DNA of 64,000 bases from positions 62,001 through 126,000 of the forward strand of contig NC_089823.1 in NCBI RefSeq assembly GCF_035046505.1, written 5' to 3'. Positions 33,521-45,320 of this stretch are shown here, piece by piece. Both the position numbers and the translations under genes were made by a program. Numbering within the stretch: the first letter of the stretch is position 1; the number at the start of each line of letters is the position of its first letter. The notes beneath the pieces were generated by a model. It was not told where the DNA came from. It worked only from the letters and a program-made list of their open reading frames with translations, and searched no databases. The DNA is from Tiliqua scincoides. Lineage: Eukaryota; Chordata; Lepidosauria; Squamata; Scincidae.

Positions 33521-34864
33521 GTCACAGTCAGTGACGTCGCTAGGGGAGTGCGGGGGGTGCGGGCCGCACCGGGTGAAGCGTCGGGGGGTGACGCACCATA
33601 AGAACATAACAACATAAGAACAGCCCCACTGGATCAGGCCACAGGCCCATCTAGTCCAGCTTCCTGTATCTCACAGCGGCCCACCAAATGCCCCAGGAGC
33701 ACACCAGACAACAAGAGACCTGCAAGGCTTCCTGGGAATTGTAGTTAAGAACATAAGAACTGCCCCACTGGATCAGGCCACAGGCCCATCTAGTCCAGCT
33801 TCCTGTATCTCACAGCGGCCCACCAAATGCCCAGGGAGCACACCAGATAACAAGAGACCTGCAAGGCTTCCTGGGGATTGTAGTTAAGAACATAAGAACA
33901 GCCCCACTGGATCAGGCCATAGGCCCATCTAGTCCAGCTTCCTGTATCTCACAGCGGCCCACCAAATGCCCCAGGGAGCACACCAGATAACAAGAGACCT
34001 GCAAGGCTTCCTGGGGATTGTAGTTAAGAACATAAGAGCAGCCCCACTGGATCAGGCCATAGCCCCATCTAGTCCAGCTTCCTGTATCTCACAGCGGCCC
34101 ACCAAATGCCCCAGGGAGCACACCAGACAACAAGAGTCATGCATCCTGGTGCCCTCCCTTGCATCTGACATAGCCCATTTCTAAAATCAGGAGGTTGCAC
34201 ATGGCTTGTAACCCCTAATGGATTTTTCCTCCAGAAACTTGTCTAATCCCCTTTTAAAGGCATCCAGGTCAGATGCTGTCACCACATCCTGCAGCAAAGA
34301 GTTCCACAGACCGACCACATGCTGAGTAAAGAAATATTTTCTTTTGTCTGTTCTAACTCTTCCAACACTCAATTCTAGTGGATGTCCCCTGGTTGTGGTG
34401 TTATGTCAGAGTGTAAAGAGCATCTTTCTATCACCTTATCCTTCCCATGCATAATTTTGTATGTCTTAATCATTTCCCCCCTCAGGCTTTTCTTTTCTAG
34501 ACTGAAGAGGCCCAAACGCCACAGCCTTTCCTCATAAGGAAGGTGCCCCAGCCCAGTAATCATCTTAGTCGCTCTCTTTTGCACCTTTTCCATTTCCACT
34601 ATGTCCTTTTTGAGATGTGGCGACCAGAACTGGACACAATACTCCAGGTGTGGCCTTACCATCGATTTGTACAACGGCATTATAATACTAGCCGTTTTGT
34701 TCTCAATACCCTTCCTAATGATCCCCAACATAGAATTGGCCTTCTTCACTGCCGCCACACATTGGGTCGACACTTTCATCGACCTGTCCACCACCACCCC
34801 AAGATCTCTCTCCTGATCTGTCACAGACAGCTCAGAACCCATCAGCCTATATGTGAAGTTTTGA

Positions 34865-36428
34865 TGGCCATGGTGCCAGAAGATTGGAGGATAGCAAATG
34901 TCACGCCTATTTTTAAAAAGGGAAAGAGGGGGGACCCGGGAAACTATAGGCCGGTCAGCCTAACATCCATACCGGGTAAGATGGTGGAATGCCTCATCAA
35001 AGATAGGATCTCAAAACACATAGACGAACAGGCCTTGCTGAGGGAGAGTCAGCATGGCTTCTGTAAGGGTAAGTCTTGCCTCACAAACCTTATAGAATTC
35101 TTTGAAAAGGTCAACAGGCATGTGGATGCGGGAGAACCCGTGGACATTATATATCTGGACTTTCAGAAGGCGTTTAACATGGTCCCTCACCAAAGGCTAC
35201 TGAAAAAACTCCACAGTCAGGGAATTAGAGGACAGGTCCTCTCGTGGATTGAGAACTGGTTGGAGGCCAGGAAGCAGAGAGTGGGTGTCAATGGGCAATT
35301 TTCACAATGGAGAGAGGTGAAAAGCAGTGTGCCCCAAGGATCTGTCCTGGGACCGGTGCTTTTCAACCTCTGCATAAATGACCTGGAGGCAGGGGGGAGC
35401 AGTGAGGTGGCTAAGTTTGCAGACGACACCAAACTTTTCTGAGTGGTGAATACCAGAAGTGATTGTGAGGAGCTCCAGAAGGATCTCTCCAGACTGGCAG
35501 AATGGGCAGCAAAATGGCAGATGCGCTTCAATGTCAGTAAGTGTAAAGTCATGCACATTGGGGCAAAAAATCAAAACTTTAGATATAGGCTGATGGGTTC
35601 TGAGCTGTCTGTGACAGATCAGGAGAGAGATCTTGGGGTGGTGGTGGACAGGTCGATGAAAGTGTCGACCCAATGTGCGGCGGCAGTGAAGAAGGCCAAT
35701 TCTATGCTTGGGATCATTAGGAAGGGTATTGAGAACAAAATGGCTAGTACTATAATGCCGTTGTACAAATCGATGGTAAGGCCACACCTGGAGTATTGTG
35801 TCCAGTTCTGGTCACCGCATCTCAAAAAAGACATAGTGGAAATGGAAAAGGTGCAAAAGAGAGCGACTAAGATGATTACGGGGCTGGGGCACCTTCCTTA
35901 TGAGGAAAGGCTACGGCGTTTGGGCCTCTTCAGCCTAGAAAAGAGACGCTTGAGGGGGGACATGATTGAGACATACAAAATTATGCAGGGGATGGACAGA
36001 GTGGATAGGGAGATGCTCTTTACACTCTCACATAATACCAGAACCAGGGGACATCCACTAAAATTGAGTGTTGGGCGGGTTGTGACAGACAAAAGAAAAT
36101 ATTTCTTTACTCAGCGTGTGGTCGGTCTGTGGAACTCCTTGCCACAGGATGTGGTGCTGGCGTCTAGCCTAGACGCCTTTAAAAGGGGATTGGACGAGTT
36201 TCTGGAGGAAAAATCCATTATGGGGTACAAGCCATTATGAGTATGCGCTACCTCCTGATTTTAGGAATGGGTTAAGTCAGAATGCCAGATGTAGGGGAGG
36301 GCACCAGGATGAGGTCTCTTGTTATCTGGTGTGCTCCCTGGGCATTTGGTGGGCCGCTGTGAGATACAGGAAGCTGGACTAGATGGGCCTATGGCCTGAT
36401 CCAGTGGGGCTGTTTTTATGTTTTTATG
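34865..36428 (+). mobile_element. CR1 LINE 3' half in opposite orientation
   Basis: Plus-strand CR1 from [20 protein letters not shown] through RT motif A ([15 protein letters not shown]), motif B ([14 protein letters not shown]), FADDTKLF, and the C-terminus ending EEKSIMGYKP, then the 3' UTR to the TTTTTATG/TTCTTATG tail. A single in-frame TGA near 35440 divides an otherwise open RT. It sits exactly where the enclosing minus CR1 lacks its RT centre. Confidence 0.9.
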
Positions 36429-37950
36429 TTCTTATGAGGCATTCCACCATCTTAACCGGTATAGATGTTAGGCTGACCGGCCTATAGTTTCCCAGGTCCC
36501 CCCTCTTTCCCTTTTTAAAGACAGGTGTGACATTTGCTATCCTCCAATCTTCTGGCACTGAGGCCGTTTTGAGGGACAAGTTGCATATCTTAGTCAAGAG
36601 ATCTGCAACTTCATTCTTCAGTTCCTTAATAACTCTTGGGTGGATGCCATCAGGGCCCTGTGACTTATTGATCTTTAGTTTATCAATGAGGTATGAAACA
36701 TCTTCTCTTTTAACCTCTATCTGACTTAACTCCTCGGTTAGGAGGGGCCGTTCGGGCAGCGGTATCTGCCTGAGGACTTCTGCTGTGAAGACAGATGCAA
36801 AGAACTCATTTAATTTCTCTGCCATCTCTAAGTCTCCTTTTATCTCCCCTTTCCCTAACTCACCATCCAGAGGGCCAACTGCTTCTCTGGCGGGTTTCCT
36901 GCTTCTAACATATTTGAAGAAGCTTTTATTATTCCCCTTAATGCTGCTGGCCATGCGTGCCTCATAGTCTCGCTTGGCCTCCCATATCACCTTCTTACAT
37001 TTCTTTTGCCACAGTTTATGTTCCTTTTTATTCTCTTCATTAGGGAAAGACTTCCATTTATGGAAGGAAGGTTCCTTGCCCTTTATGGCCTCTCTAACTT
37101 GGCTCGTTAGCCATGCGGGCACCCTCCTGGACTTAGTGGAACCCTTCTTCCTTTGCGGTATAAACTTCCGCTGGGCCTCTATTACTGTTGTTTTAAGCAG
37201 CTTCCATGCACTCTGGAGAGATTGTACTCTTTTTACCTTCGCTTTCAACCTCCTTCTAACCAGCCTCCTCATTTGAGGGAAGTCTGCTTGTCGGAAGTCA
37301 AGGGTTTTTGTGAGAGATTTGCCTGGTATTCTTCCCCCGACATGCATGTCGAAACGGATCGCAGCATGATCACTGATCCCTAATGGCTCCATAAGATTGA
37401 CATCTCTGACCAGGTCCTGTGTACCGCACAATATTAAATCCAGAGTCACCTGTCCTCTGGTGGGCTCCATGACTAGCTGCTCTAAGGCACAGTCATTTAG
37501 CATGTCAAGCAGTCCGATCTTCTTTTCGTGACCAGAACACAAATTGAGTCTATATGAGGATAATTGAAGTCCCCCATGATTACAACCCTGTCATCTCCCT
37601 GGTCTGTTTCCTCATTTCAAGGTCCCCTTCCGGTTTCTGGTCTGGAGGACGCCCCCAGTATTACATCGCTCCTCAGGCCTGGTGATTTAACCCACAGAGA
37701 TTCGATGGTGGAGTCGGACCCGCCTTCATTCTCTACTTTGCTGGATTCTATCCCTTCCTTAATGTAAACGGCCACCCCACCTCCAACACACCCCTCCCTG
37801 TCCCTCCTGTAGAGTTTATAGCCTGGGATTGCGGTATCCCACTGATTCTCCACATTCCACCTAGTTTCCATTATGCCCACTATGTCAATGTTTTCCCTAG
37901 TCACCAGACATTCCAGTTTGTAGGAAATATGCATAGTAATATAATCATGT

Positions 37951-38843
37951 TGGCAACCTTCAGTCTCGAAAGACTATGGTATCGCGCTCTGAAAGGTGGT
38001 TCTGGAACAGCGTCTAGTGTGGCTGAAAAGGCTGATTCGGGAGTGACAGTCCCTTCCACACCGGGAGCAAGTGCAGTCTGTCCCTGGTCTGTCTCCCTGG
38101 CTATGGGCCTTCCTTCTTTGCCTCTTTGCCTCAGACTGCTGGCCAAGTGTCTCTTCAAACTGGGAAAGGCCATGCTACACAGCCTGCCTCCAAGCGGGCC
38201 GCTCAGAGGCCAGGGTTTCCCACCTGTCAAGGTCCACTCCTAAGGCCTTCAGATCCCTCTTGCAGATGTTCTTGTATCGCAGCTGTGGTCTACCTGTAGG
38301 GCGCTTTCCTTGCATGAGTTCTCCATAGAGGAGATCCTTTGGGATCCAGCCATCATCCATTCTCACGACATGACCGAGCCAATGCAGGCGCCTCTGTTTC
38401 AGCATTGCATACATGCTAGGGATTCCAGCATGTTCCAGGACTGTGTTGTTTGGAACTTTGTCCTGCCAGGTGATGCCGAGAATGCATCGGAGGCAGCGCA
38501 TGTGGAAAGCGTTCAGTTTCCTCTCCTGTTGTGAGCGAAGAGTCCATGACTCGCTGCAGTACAGAAGTGTACTCAGGACAAAAGCTCTGTAGACCTGGAT
38601 CTTGGTATGTTCCATCAGCTTCTTGTTGGACCAGACTCTCTTTGTGAGTCTGGAAAACATGGTAGCTGCTTTACCGATGCGCTTGTTTAGCTCGGTATCG
38701 AGAGAAAGAGTGTTGGAGATCGTTGAGCCAAGGTACACAAAGTCATGGACAACCTCCAGTTCATGCTCAGAGATTGTAATGCAGGGCGGTGAGTCCACAT
38801 CCTGAACCATGACCTGTGTTTTCTTCAGGCTGATTGTCAGTAA
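37951..38843 (-). mobile_element. LINE-B 3' end, 5'-truncated
   Basis: The minus-strand frame (38810-38175) encodes the LINE-B C-terminal domain: VVHDFVYLGSTISNTLSLD, KRVWSNKKLMEHTKIQVYR and LHWLGHVVRMDDGWIPKDLL. A further shifted stretch extends to the zinc-finger-like tail and the GGTTGCCAA 3' end at 37951. The flanks are AT-rich and no clear target duplication is visible. Confidence 0.88.
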
Positions 38844-38869
38844 TAATAATATAGAGGCTTAGTGAACAG

Positions 38870-41438
38870 AACACCCAAGATCAAAGCACTGGCACCAGCT
38901 CGACCTGATTTTCACCAGACGCTCCAGCCTTCCCAGCACCAAGATCACGCGCAGCTATCAGGGTGCTGCTTGCGACACCGACCATTCCCTGGTGTGCAGC
39001 AGAGTGAAACTGCAAACAAAGCGCCTGTACCACACGAAAAAGGAAGGAAGACCTCGCATTGATACCAGCAAGACCCGGGATCAGAGAAAAGTGGAGGAAT
39101 TTGCACGAGCACTTGAGGAATCTCTTCCAGGCCCGGTCGATGCAAACGCATCCAACAGATGGGAACATTTCAAGAATGCCGTTTACAACACCGCCTTGTC
39201 CATATTTGGCAAGAAGACCAACAAGACGGCAGACTGGTTTGAAGCCCATTCTGAGGAGTTGACACCAGTCATTGAGGAAAAGAGGAGAGCTCAAGCAGCA
39301 CACAAGGCCTGTCCCAGTGAGCGCAACCTCCAGGTCCTCCGAGCTGCTCGCAGCAAAGTCCAGCAGACTGCCAGGAGATGTGCTAACGACTACTGGCTCC
39401 AGCTCTGCTCCCAGATACAGGTAGCAGCTGACACAGGCAACATCAAGGGGATGTATGATGGTATCAAGCAGGCCCTAGGTCCAACACAGAAGAAAATTGC
39501 CCCTCTGAAGTCTGCCACAGGCGAGGTCATCCAGGATCGGGCGCAGCAGATGGAACGCTGGGTGCAGCACTACTCTGAGCTATATTCCAGAGAAAATGTA
39601 GTCACCGAAGAAGCACTGAACAACATTGAGTGCCTGCCTGTGCTGGAAGAGCTTGACAGTGAACCAACCCTAGAAGAACTTCACGTGGCCCTGGACTCCC
39701 TTGCCTTTGGCAAGGCACCTGGAAAAGACAGCATCCCTGCTGAAGTCCTAAAGTGCTGCAAAGAGATCATCGCTACTGAGCTGCATGAAATCCTCTGTCT
39801 CTGCTGGAGAGAAGGTGAAGTACCTCAAGACATGAGGGATGCAAACATCATCACGCTGTACAAGAACAAAGGTGACAGGGGTGACTGTAACAACTACCGT
39901 GGCATCTCTCTCCTTAGCGTTGTAGGAAAGCTGTTTGCCCGAGTTGCACTAAAGAGGCTCCAGGTACATGCAGAGAGTGTTTATCCAGAATCACAGTGCG
40001 GATTCAGAGCCAGCAGGTCCACCACTGATATGGTATTCTCTCTTAGACAACTGCAGGAGAAATGCAGGGAACAAGGACAGCCACTCTTTATAGCCTTCAT
40101 AGATCTCACGAAGGCTTTCGACCTGGTCAGCAGGGACGGCCTCTTCAAGATTCTCCCCAAGATCAGATGTCCACCCAGGCTCCTCAGCATCATCAGATCC
40201 TTCCACAAGGACCTGAAGGGCACTGTTGTCTTCGATGGCTCCACATCAGACCCTTTTAACATCCGAAGCAGCGTGAAGCAGGGCTGTGTTCTTGCACCAA
40301 CCTTGTTTGGGATTTTCTTCGCTGTCCTGCTGAGGCAGGCCTTTGGAACTGCAACAGAAGGCATCTATCTCCGGACCAGATCAGATGGAAAGCTCTTCAA
40401 CCTCTCCAGACTGAGAGCAAAGTCCAAAGTCCAGCTGAAATGTCTTTGTGACTTCCTCTTTGCCGACAATGCAGCTGTCACTACCCACTCTGCCAAAGAT
40501 CTCCAGCAGCTCATGGATCGTTTTAGCAAGGCCCGCCAAGATTTTGGACTGACGATCAGTCTAAGAAAACACAGGTCATGGTTCAGGATGTGGACTCACC
40601 TCCCTGCATTACAATCTCTGCGCATGAGCTGGAGGTTGTCCATGACTTTGTGTACCTTGGCTCAACGATCTCCGACACTCTTTCTCTGGATACCGAGCTA
40701 AACAAACGCATCAGTAAAGCAGCTACCACGTTTTCCAGACTCACAAAGAGAGTCTGGTCCAACAAGAAGCTGTCGGAACATACCAAGATCCAGGTCTACA
40801 GAGCTTGCGTCCTGAGTACACTTCTGTACTGCAGCGAGTCATGGACTCTTCGCTCACAACAAGAGAGGAAACTGAACGCTTTCCACATGCGCTGCCTCCG
40901 GCGCATTCTCGGCATCATCTGGCAGGACAAAGTTCCTAACAACACAGTCCTGGAACGTGCTGGAATCCCTAGCATGTATGCACTGCCGAAACAGAGACGC
41001 CTGCGTTGGCTCGGTCATGTCGTGAGAATGGATGATGGCCGGATCCCAAAGGATCTCCTCTATGGAGAACTCGTGCAAGGAAAGCACCCTACAGGTAGAC
41101 CACAGCTGCAATACAAGGCAATCTGCAAGAGGGGATCTGAAGGCCTTAGGAGTGGACCTCAACAAGTGGGAAACCCTGGCCTCTGAGCGGCCCGCTTGGA
41201 GGCAGGCTGTGCAGCATTGTCTTCCCAGTTCGAAGAGACACTTGGCCAACAGACTGAGGCTAAGAGGCAAAGAAGGAAGGCCCATAGCCAGGGAGACAGA
41301 CCAGGGACAGACTGCACTTGCTCCCAGTGTGGAAGCGATTGTCACTCCCGGATTGGCCTTTTCAGCCACACTAGACGCTGTGCCAAAACCACCTTTCAGA
41401 GCGCGATACCATAGTCTTTCGAGACTGAAGGTTGCCAA
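38870..41438 (+). mobile_element. LINE-B, 5'-truncated in the endonuclease
   Basis: Flanked by the 10-bp duplication TAGTGAACAG (38860-38869, 41439-41448). It starts in the last endonuclease block (HWHQLDL region), then covers linker, RT (LEELHVALDSLAFGKAPGKD, NNYRGISLLSVVGKLFARV, FIAFIDLTKAFDLV, VKQGCVLAPTLFGIFF), C-terminal domain and 3' end. The open frame runs 38992-40701. A one-base loss near 40565 shifts the rest to the frame at 40578-41186. The catalytic FADD reads FADN, so it is not active. Confidence 0.9.
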
Positions 41439-42717
41439 TAGTGAACAGTTGGCAACAACAACAGGCAAACCTGTTCTACTTTCAGAGCACACTCTGAAAC
41501 TGCAGCCTTGTTCCTTGCCTAACCATAAACAAGATGGACAGTATTTTGGAGGTGCGCTTCTTATCTCAGTCTATGGAATGTGTTGTGGTCAGCTAGTTGC
41601 AGCTAGTGTAATCTCTGACTGACAGTAAACTCTGTACTGCTTGAGAGTCAATAAAAGGCTTGGAGGAGGCTAGGCAAGGATCTCAATCTGTTCCAGCTTC
41701 CGGCTTCCTCCCTGCATCTACCTTTCAAACTTGTCTGCATCTCTTCCTTGCTTCTGCGCCTGCACTACATCCAGCAGCTGGGTTTCTGAGTCCTGCTGCT
41801 CCCAAAGTCATTGCTACACCAGTTCTCCCATCTTCGCTCGGAGACTTCGGGCATTTGCATAAAAGCATTTGTACATGGAATGCCCCAGGATGCGCTGCTT
41901 ATTCGCTCCTTTGTCCCCGCATCCTCTCACTGTGCCAAACTGTCTATCACATCGCAACACGCTACCATTCCCAATTTCTTCTCCTACTCTGCGTTTGCCT
42001 TCTTGTTCTCTAACCTCCCCATCCTCGTCCCATAGAGATGAGGAGTTCCAATGCCCCTCGGTTCCTGTCGGCCTTCCCCCAGGGATCAGTTTAAAAGCTG
42101 CTCTGCCACCTTTTTAATGTTATGCGCCAGCAGTCTGGTTCCATTCTGGTTCAAGTGGAGCCCGTCCCTCTTGTACAGGCCCACGCTTGTCCCAAAACGT
42201 TCCCCAGTGCCTAACGAATCTGAATCCCTCCTCCCTACAGCAGCGTCTCATCCACGCAGTGAGACCCCTGCTCTCCGCCTGCCTCGCTGGCCCTGCGCGT
42301 GGAAAGGACCCTACCACCCTCTACCCTGAGGGGTGATGCACTAAAATTGCGGCTTTAGGAGCTACTGCGTCATGCCATACACCGTTGGATGCAGAATTCC
42401 ATTGGAGAGCAATGTAAAAACAGAATTGAAATAGCTCCTTTCCTTCAAAAGTTATGGCCAAAAAACCAGAAAGAAAAAATGAATGGATCCCTATGGAAAG
42501 TGAGTGAAGCCGTATCTCGTGCTTATTTGCAAGTAGGCGTACTTGCCATAGTCCATCGGAAAAGGCAGGCTGAGAAGACCCCAAGGATGTCAGAATGGTC
42601 CTGATCCAATGAATTCAGTCTCCAAAAACACAAAAGGGAGAAGGAGGTCCCTCCCTTCCTGCCAGCTGCAGTCTATTGAGCCCTGTGGAAATCGAAGCAG
42701 CCTCAGGGTTGTGTTTA

Positions 42718-42880
42718 CTTGCAATCCTACCCACACTTCCCTGAGAGTAAGCCCCATTGACCACTATGGAGCTTACTTCAGAGTAGACATGCATAGGATT
42801 GGGCTCACAGGTTGCAATCCTAGCCACACTTTCCTGAGAGTAAGCCCCATTGACCACCTGGACAGACTGTCATTCTAAAA
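42718..42880. repeat. Palindromic GAGTAAGCCCCATTGA repeat
   Basis: Two units of an imperfect fold-back sequence. GCAATCCTA...GAGTAAGCCCCATTGACC is followed by its approximate reverse complement GCTTACTTCAGAGTAGACAT...TAGGATTGGG, then a second half-unit. The structure is that of a short MITE-like hairpin repeat, and the motif is familiar from squamate genomes. It lies inside the right part of the hAT element. Confidence 0.7.
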
Positions 42881-42944
42881 AGTGGGTCCCAGTGCTAAAA
42901 GTTTGAGAACTGCTGCAATAAGGTGTTGGTAAGTTGACACAGGG

Positions 42945-42971
42945 GTGTGTGTGTGTGTGTGTGTGTGTGTG
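42945..42971. repeat. (GT)n microsatellite
   Basis: About thirteen GT dinucleotides, uninterrupted. Confidence 0.95.
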
Positions 42972-43249
42972 AGACTCTACAAGTTTTCAAAATCACTAAA
43001 ATCAGAGTTTGGAGAAATAAGACCATCATGTTATACATCAATCAATGCATAATTTCATGCAGAACGCAATGCAAACCACGGTGAAATATTTGTGTTCTAA
43101 CAAAAGGTAGAGCCAAAAAATCAGTGGGGGCAGGGCTATGGTACATCACCATGCCCACCACCTGGGGCATTGCCCTGCCCACTGCATGGGTGATGCGCAG
43201 GCCTTCCGCACCGGGTGACACGAATCCTAGTGACACCACTGGTCACAGT

Positions 43250-43959
43250 GCAAGCCTCTGCCTTGGGTTCAAACTCAGTGCACCACAAGCCATGACCGCT
43301 GTGAGGGCCAGACAGAAATGCCACTCAAGGAACAACGCCCTTCCCAGGGGTTTCCATCAGCCAGGCTGAGTGGGGCTGAGCCAACCTTTGCCTGTTTCTT
43401 GCTGGAAGGAAACAAGCATTTTCAGGTTGGCCCAGGCTAGGAGTGGGGAGGAGAGAGAAGGAGCAGTGGAGCAGCCACCTGACCTTCTGGGGGAGGCAGC
43501 AGGAACAGGGGAGCAGGCATTTCAGACGCCCCTCTTTCCTGCCACTGACCTGAGAAAGTTGATGTTGCCATGAAGGAAACACACCCCAGACAGGATCCTG
43601 AGCTCTGGTGTCATGAGGGCACACTCACCCCCCACATGCTGCTGGTAGGAGCCGCTGGAGCCCTCTTGGCACAGAGCACCGCCTCTTGCTGCCCCCTTGG
43701 CATAGTGTTGTCATGGGGGAGAGGAGAGTGAGGCAAGTGAGGGGCCAATGTCACCCCTTGGAGGGATCATCCAGCCCTGGGCTGGGCACCATTTTCATAA
43801 AGCAGAAACCATTGAGAAAGGTGGCAGGGACATGGACTTCCACCGCCAGAACAAGTGCTGCCTTTTCCTCCTACGATGGGCGTTGCGTCCTCCAGGGCTG
43901 CCATCCGAAGGGCGCCTGGTGCCAGCAGAGCCAAATCTCCTGCCTTGGCAGCCGTGACC
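43250..43959. other. Stretch without recognised gene
   Basis: Single-copy-looking DNA with no recognisable protein or repeat. It leads into the CpG-rich block. Confidence 0.5.
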
Positions 43960-44750
43960 TGGCACGAGCTTGGGCGCGGTGGGCCTGATGGAACCCCCGA
44001 GCTGCCAGGGCGATGAGAGCCAGTGGTGTAGGGAGGGGGAGCCCGGTCGATGTGGCGGGCGCGGGGAGTTCGACGTGGAGACTGCCCCCTCCTCCCGCAA
44101 GCACGCCCGCCGTCAGGGCGCCAGGAAGAGCAGCCTGCCTGCCTGTCCTCCAGGACCTGGCGGGGTCCGGGGCGCATCCGAAGAGCCTGGCTCCGGTCGG
44201 TCCGCCGCCACTGCGCGCCCTGCAGCAGGCCTTTGGGGCAGAAGGCGGCCCTCGCGGCCAGGGACGGGGCTCCGGCCAGCAGGGAATCCGCCGTCCCCTC
44301 GGAAGCCCCGCGCCAGCCGGAGGCCACCAGGTCGCCCCTCCCCCAGCCAGGCTCTTCCAGCCGGAGTGTTGGCGGCTCCGGGCTGGGGGGGGGCGGACTG
44401 CGTGTGCCCCGCCCCCGCTTTGGGGAAATCCCAGCCCGGCAGCTCCCTCGCGGGGCGGGGCGGAGGACCGGGAGAGACGACCCGGCAGGCTGGGGGCGAG
44501 GACGGGAAGCGCGGGTGCTGCCGGCTCGCCGCCTCCCTCCGTCCCCAGCTGCAGGCGCAGAAGAGGCCCGCGGCGACCTGCACGCAAGGCCGCGCGGCCC
44601 GATCCGGCACACCCCACCGGGCGCCTCGGGCGCGCCTGGCCCGCCGCCCAGCCCAGGCGCGCTCGCTCGGGGATCCTCCTTCCCCTTCAGGCTCCTGGCG
44701 CGCCGGCCTTCCCGGAGCCTGCGCCTCCCCCTCCCCGCGCCTGTGACGCT
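43960..44750. promoter_or_regulatory. CpG-rich, GC-rich block (possible CpG island)
   Basis: About 800 bp of strongly GC-rich DNA with abundant CpG and GGGGCGGGG/CCCCGCCCC-type Sp1 boxes (for example near 44450). It contrasts with the flanking DNA, in which CpG is sparse. Long open frames on both strands (up to 338 codons) are a by-product of the composition, and none resembles a known protein. It could be the promoter or first exon of an unidentified gene. The right edge at about 44751 is an abrupt junction with a CR1 fragment. Confidence 0.5.
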
Positions 44751-45056
44751 GCACTAATTAGTCTGTGGAACTCCTTGCCACAGGAAGTAGTGACGGCATC
44801 TTGCCTGGATGTCTTTAAGAGGGGATTGGACAAATTTCTGGAGGAAAAGTTCATCACTGCTACAAGTCATGATAGATATGTGCAAGGTAGAGGTAGGCTG
44901 CCTCTGATTGCCAGATGCAGGGGAGGGCACCAGGAGGCAGGTTGTGTCTGTTGTCTGGTGTGCTCCCTGGGGCATTCGGTGGGCCACTGTGAGATACAGG
45001 AAGTTGGACTAGATGGGCCTTGGGCCTGATCCAGCGGGGCTCTTATGCTCAGACTT
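44751..45056 (+). mobile_element. CR1 3' end, older subfamily
   Basis: Encodes SLWNSLPQEVVTASCLDVFK and GLDKFLEEKFITATSHDRYV, then a 3' UTR ending GGGCCTGATCCAGCGGGGC. It is more diverged from the array CR1s than they are from one another. Confidence 0.85.
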
Positions 45057-45122
45057 GCTGAGCCACGCATCAAACAGACTTGGCACTGGGACTGCCAAGC
45101 CTGTTTCTGGCACACCATCAAG

Positions 45123-45320
45123 GGGTATGCTGGTGTTATGTGAGAGGGAAAAGAGCATCTCTCTATCCACCCCTGCATAATTTTGAATGTCTCAATCATG
45201 TCCCCCCTCAGGCGCCTCTTTTCCCTGAGGCCCAAAGCCGTAGCCTTTCCTTGTAAGGGACATGCCCCAGTCCAGTAATCATTTTGGCTGCTCTTTTCTG
45301 CACCTTTTCCATTTCCACAG
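45123..45320 (-). mobile_element. CR1 RT C-terminus fragment
   Basis: Reverse complement contains the CR1 blocks KRRLRGDMIETFKIMQG and the KVQKRAAKMI-type stretch. It is interrupted on the right by the MITE-like sequence at 45321. Confidence 0.8.

Larger units (their letters stand above)
37919..41818 (+). mobile_element. Solo LTR split by two LINE-B insertions
   Basis: The minus CR1 is interrupted between CATTCCAGTT and CCAGTTCTCCCATC. The 6-bp duplication CCAGTT (37913-37918, 41819-41824) flanks DNA that begins TGTAGG and ends GCTACA, as expected for a retroviral LTR. LTR pieces: 37919-37950, a few bases around 38844-38869, and 41449-41818 with AATAAA near 41650. Without the LINEs it is about 420 bp. 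Its 3' part resembles the LTR at 63366-63772. No internal viral region is present. Confidence 0.75.
33598..42329 (-). mobile_element. Near full-length CR1 LINE, split and rearranged
   Basis: Oriented minus, flanked by a duplication of about 12 bp, GGGTGACGCAC / GGGTGATGCAC (33585-33597 and about 42330-42341). From 5' to 3': an ORF1 esterase-like end (GFRFVRHWGTFWDKRG) near 42120-42320, APE endonuclease (LECLVTRENIDIVGIMETRW) at 37934-37617, then endonuclease end plus RT start in one 372-codon frame (37542-36424; [34 protein letters not shown]). The RT centre is missing. The RT C-terminus (34842-34187) and 3' UTR lie beyond a plus-strand CR1 piece. Four tail-plus-linker repeats (33601-34140) end it. 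It is interrupted by a solo LTR at 37919-41818. Confidence 0.85.
33529..43241. mobile_element. hAT-type DNA transposon, non-autonomous, split by later insertions
   Basis: The left end CAGTGACGTCGCTAGG (33529) and the reverse complement of the right end, CAGTGGTGTCACTAGG (43241), form terminal inverted repeats. They are flanked by the 8-bp duplication GTCACAGT (33521-33528 and 43242-43249). An 8-bp duplication and CAGTG ends are typical of hAT. The element's own DNA is 33529-33597 and about 42330-43241 (roughly 1 kb). Everything between is inserted later. No transposase is visible. Related sequence occurs at 58096-58310, 60503-61440 and 61629-61889. Confidence 0.8.

Noticed and set aside
34865-42329. 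Twin-priming explanation for the opposite-strand CR1 pieces
   Set aside because: Twin priming puts the inverted 5' part upstream of the direct 3' part. Here the minus-strand 5' part lies downstream of the plus piece's own 3' tail, so the pieces belong to two elements.
43970-45029. 258- to 338-codon open frames in the GC-rich block, both strands
   Set aside because: GC-rich DNA lacks stop codons. The frames overlap in several registers, are Pro/Arg/Gly-rich without domains, and one runs straight into a CR1 fragment.
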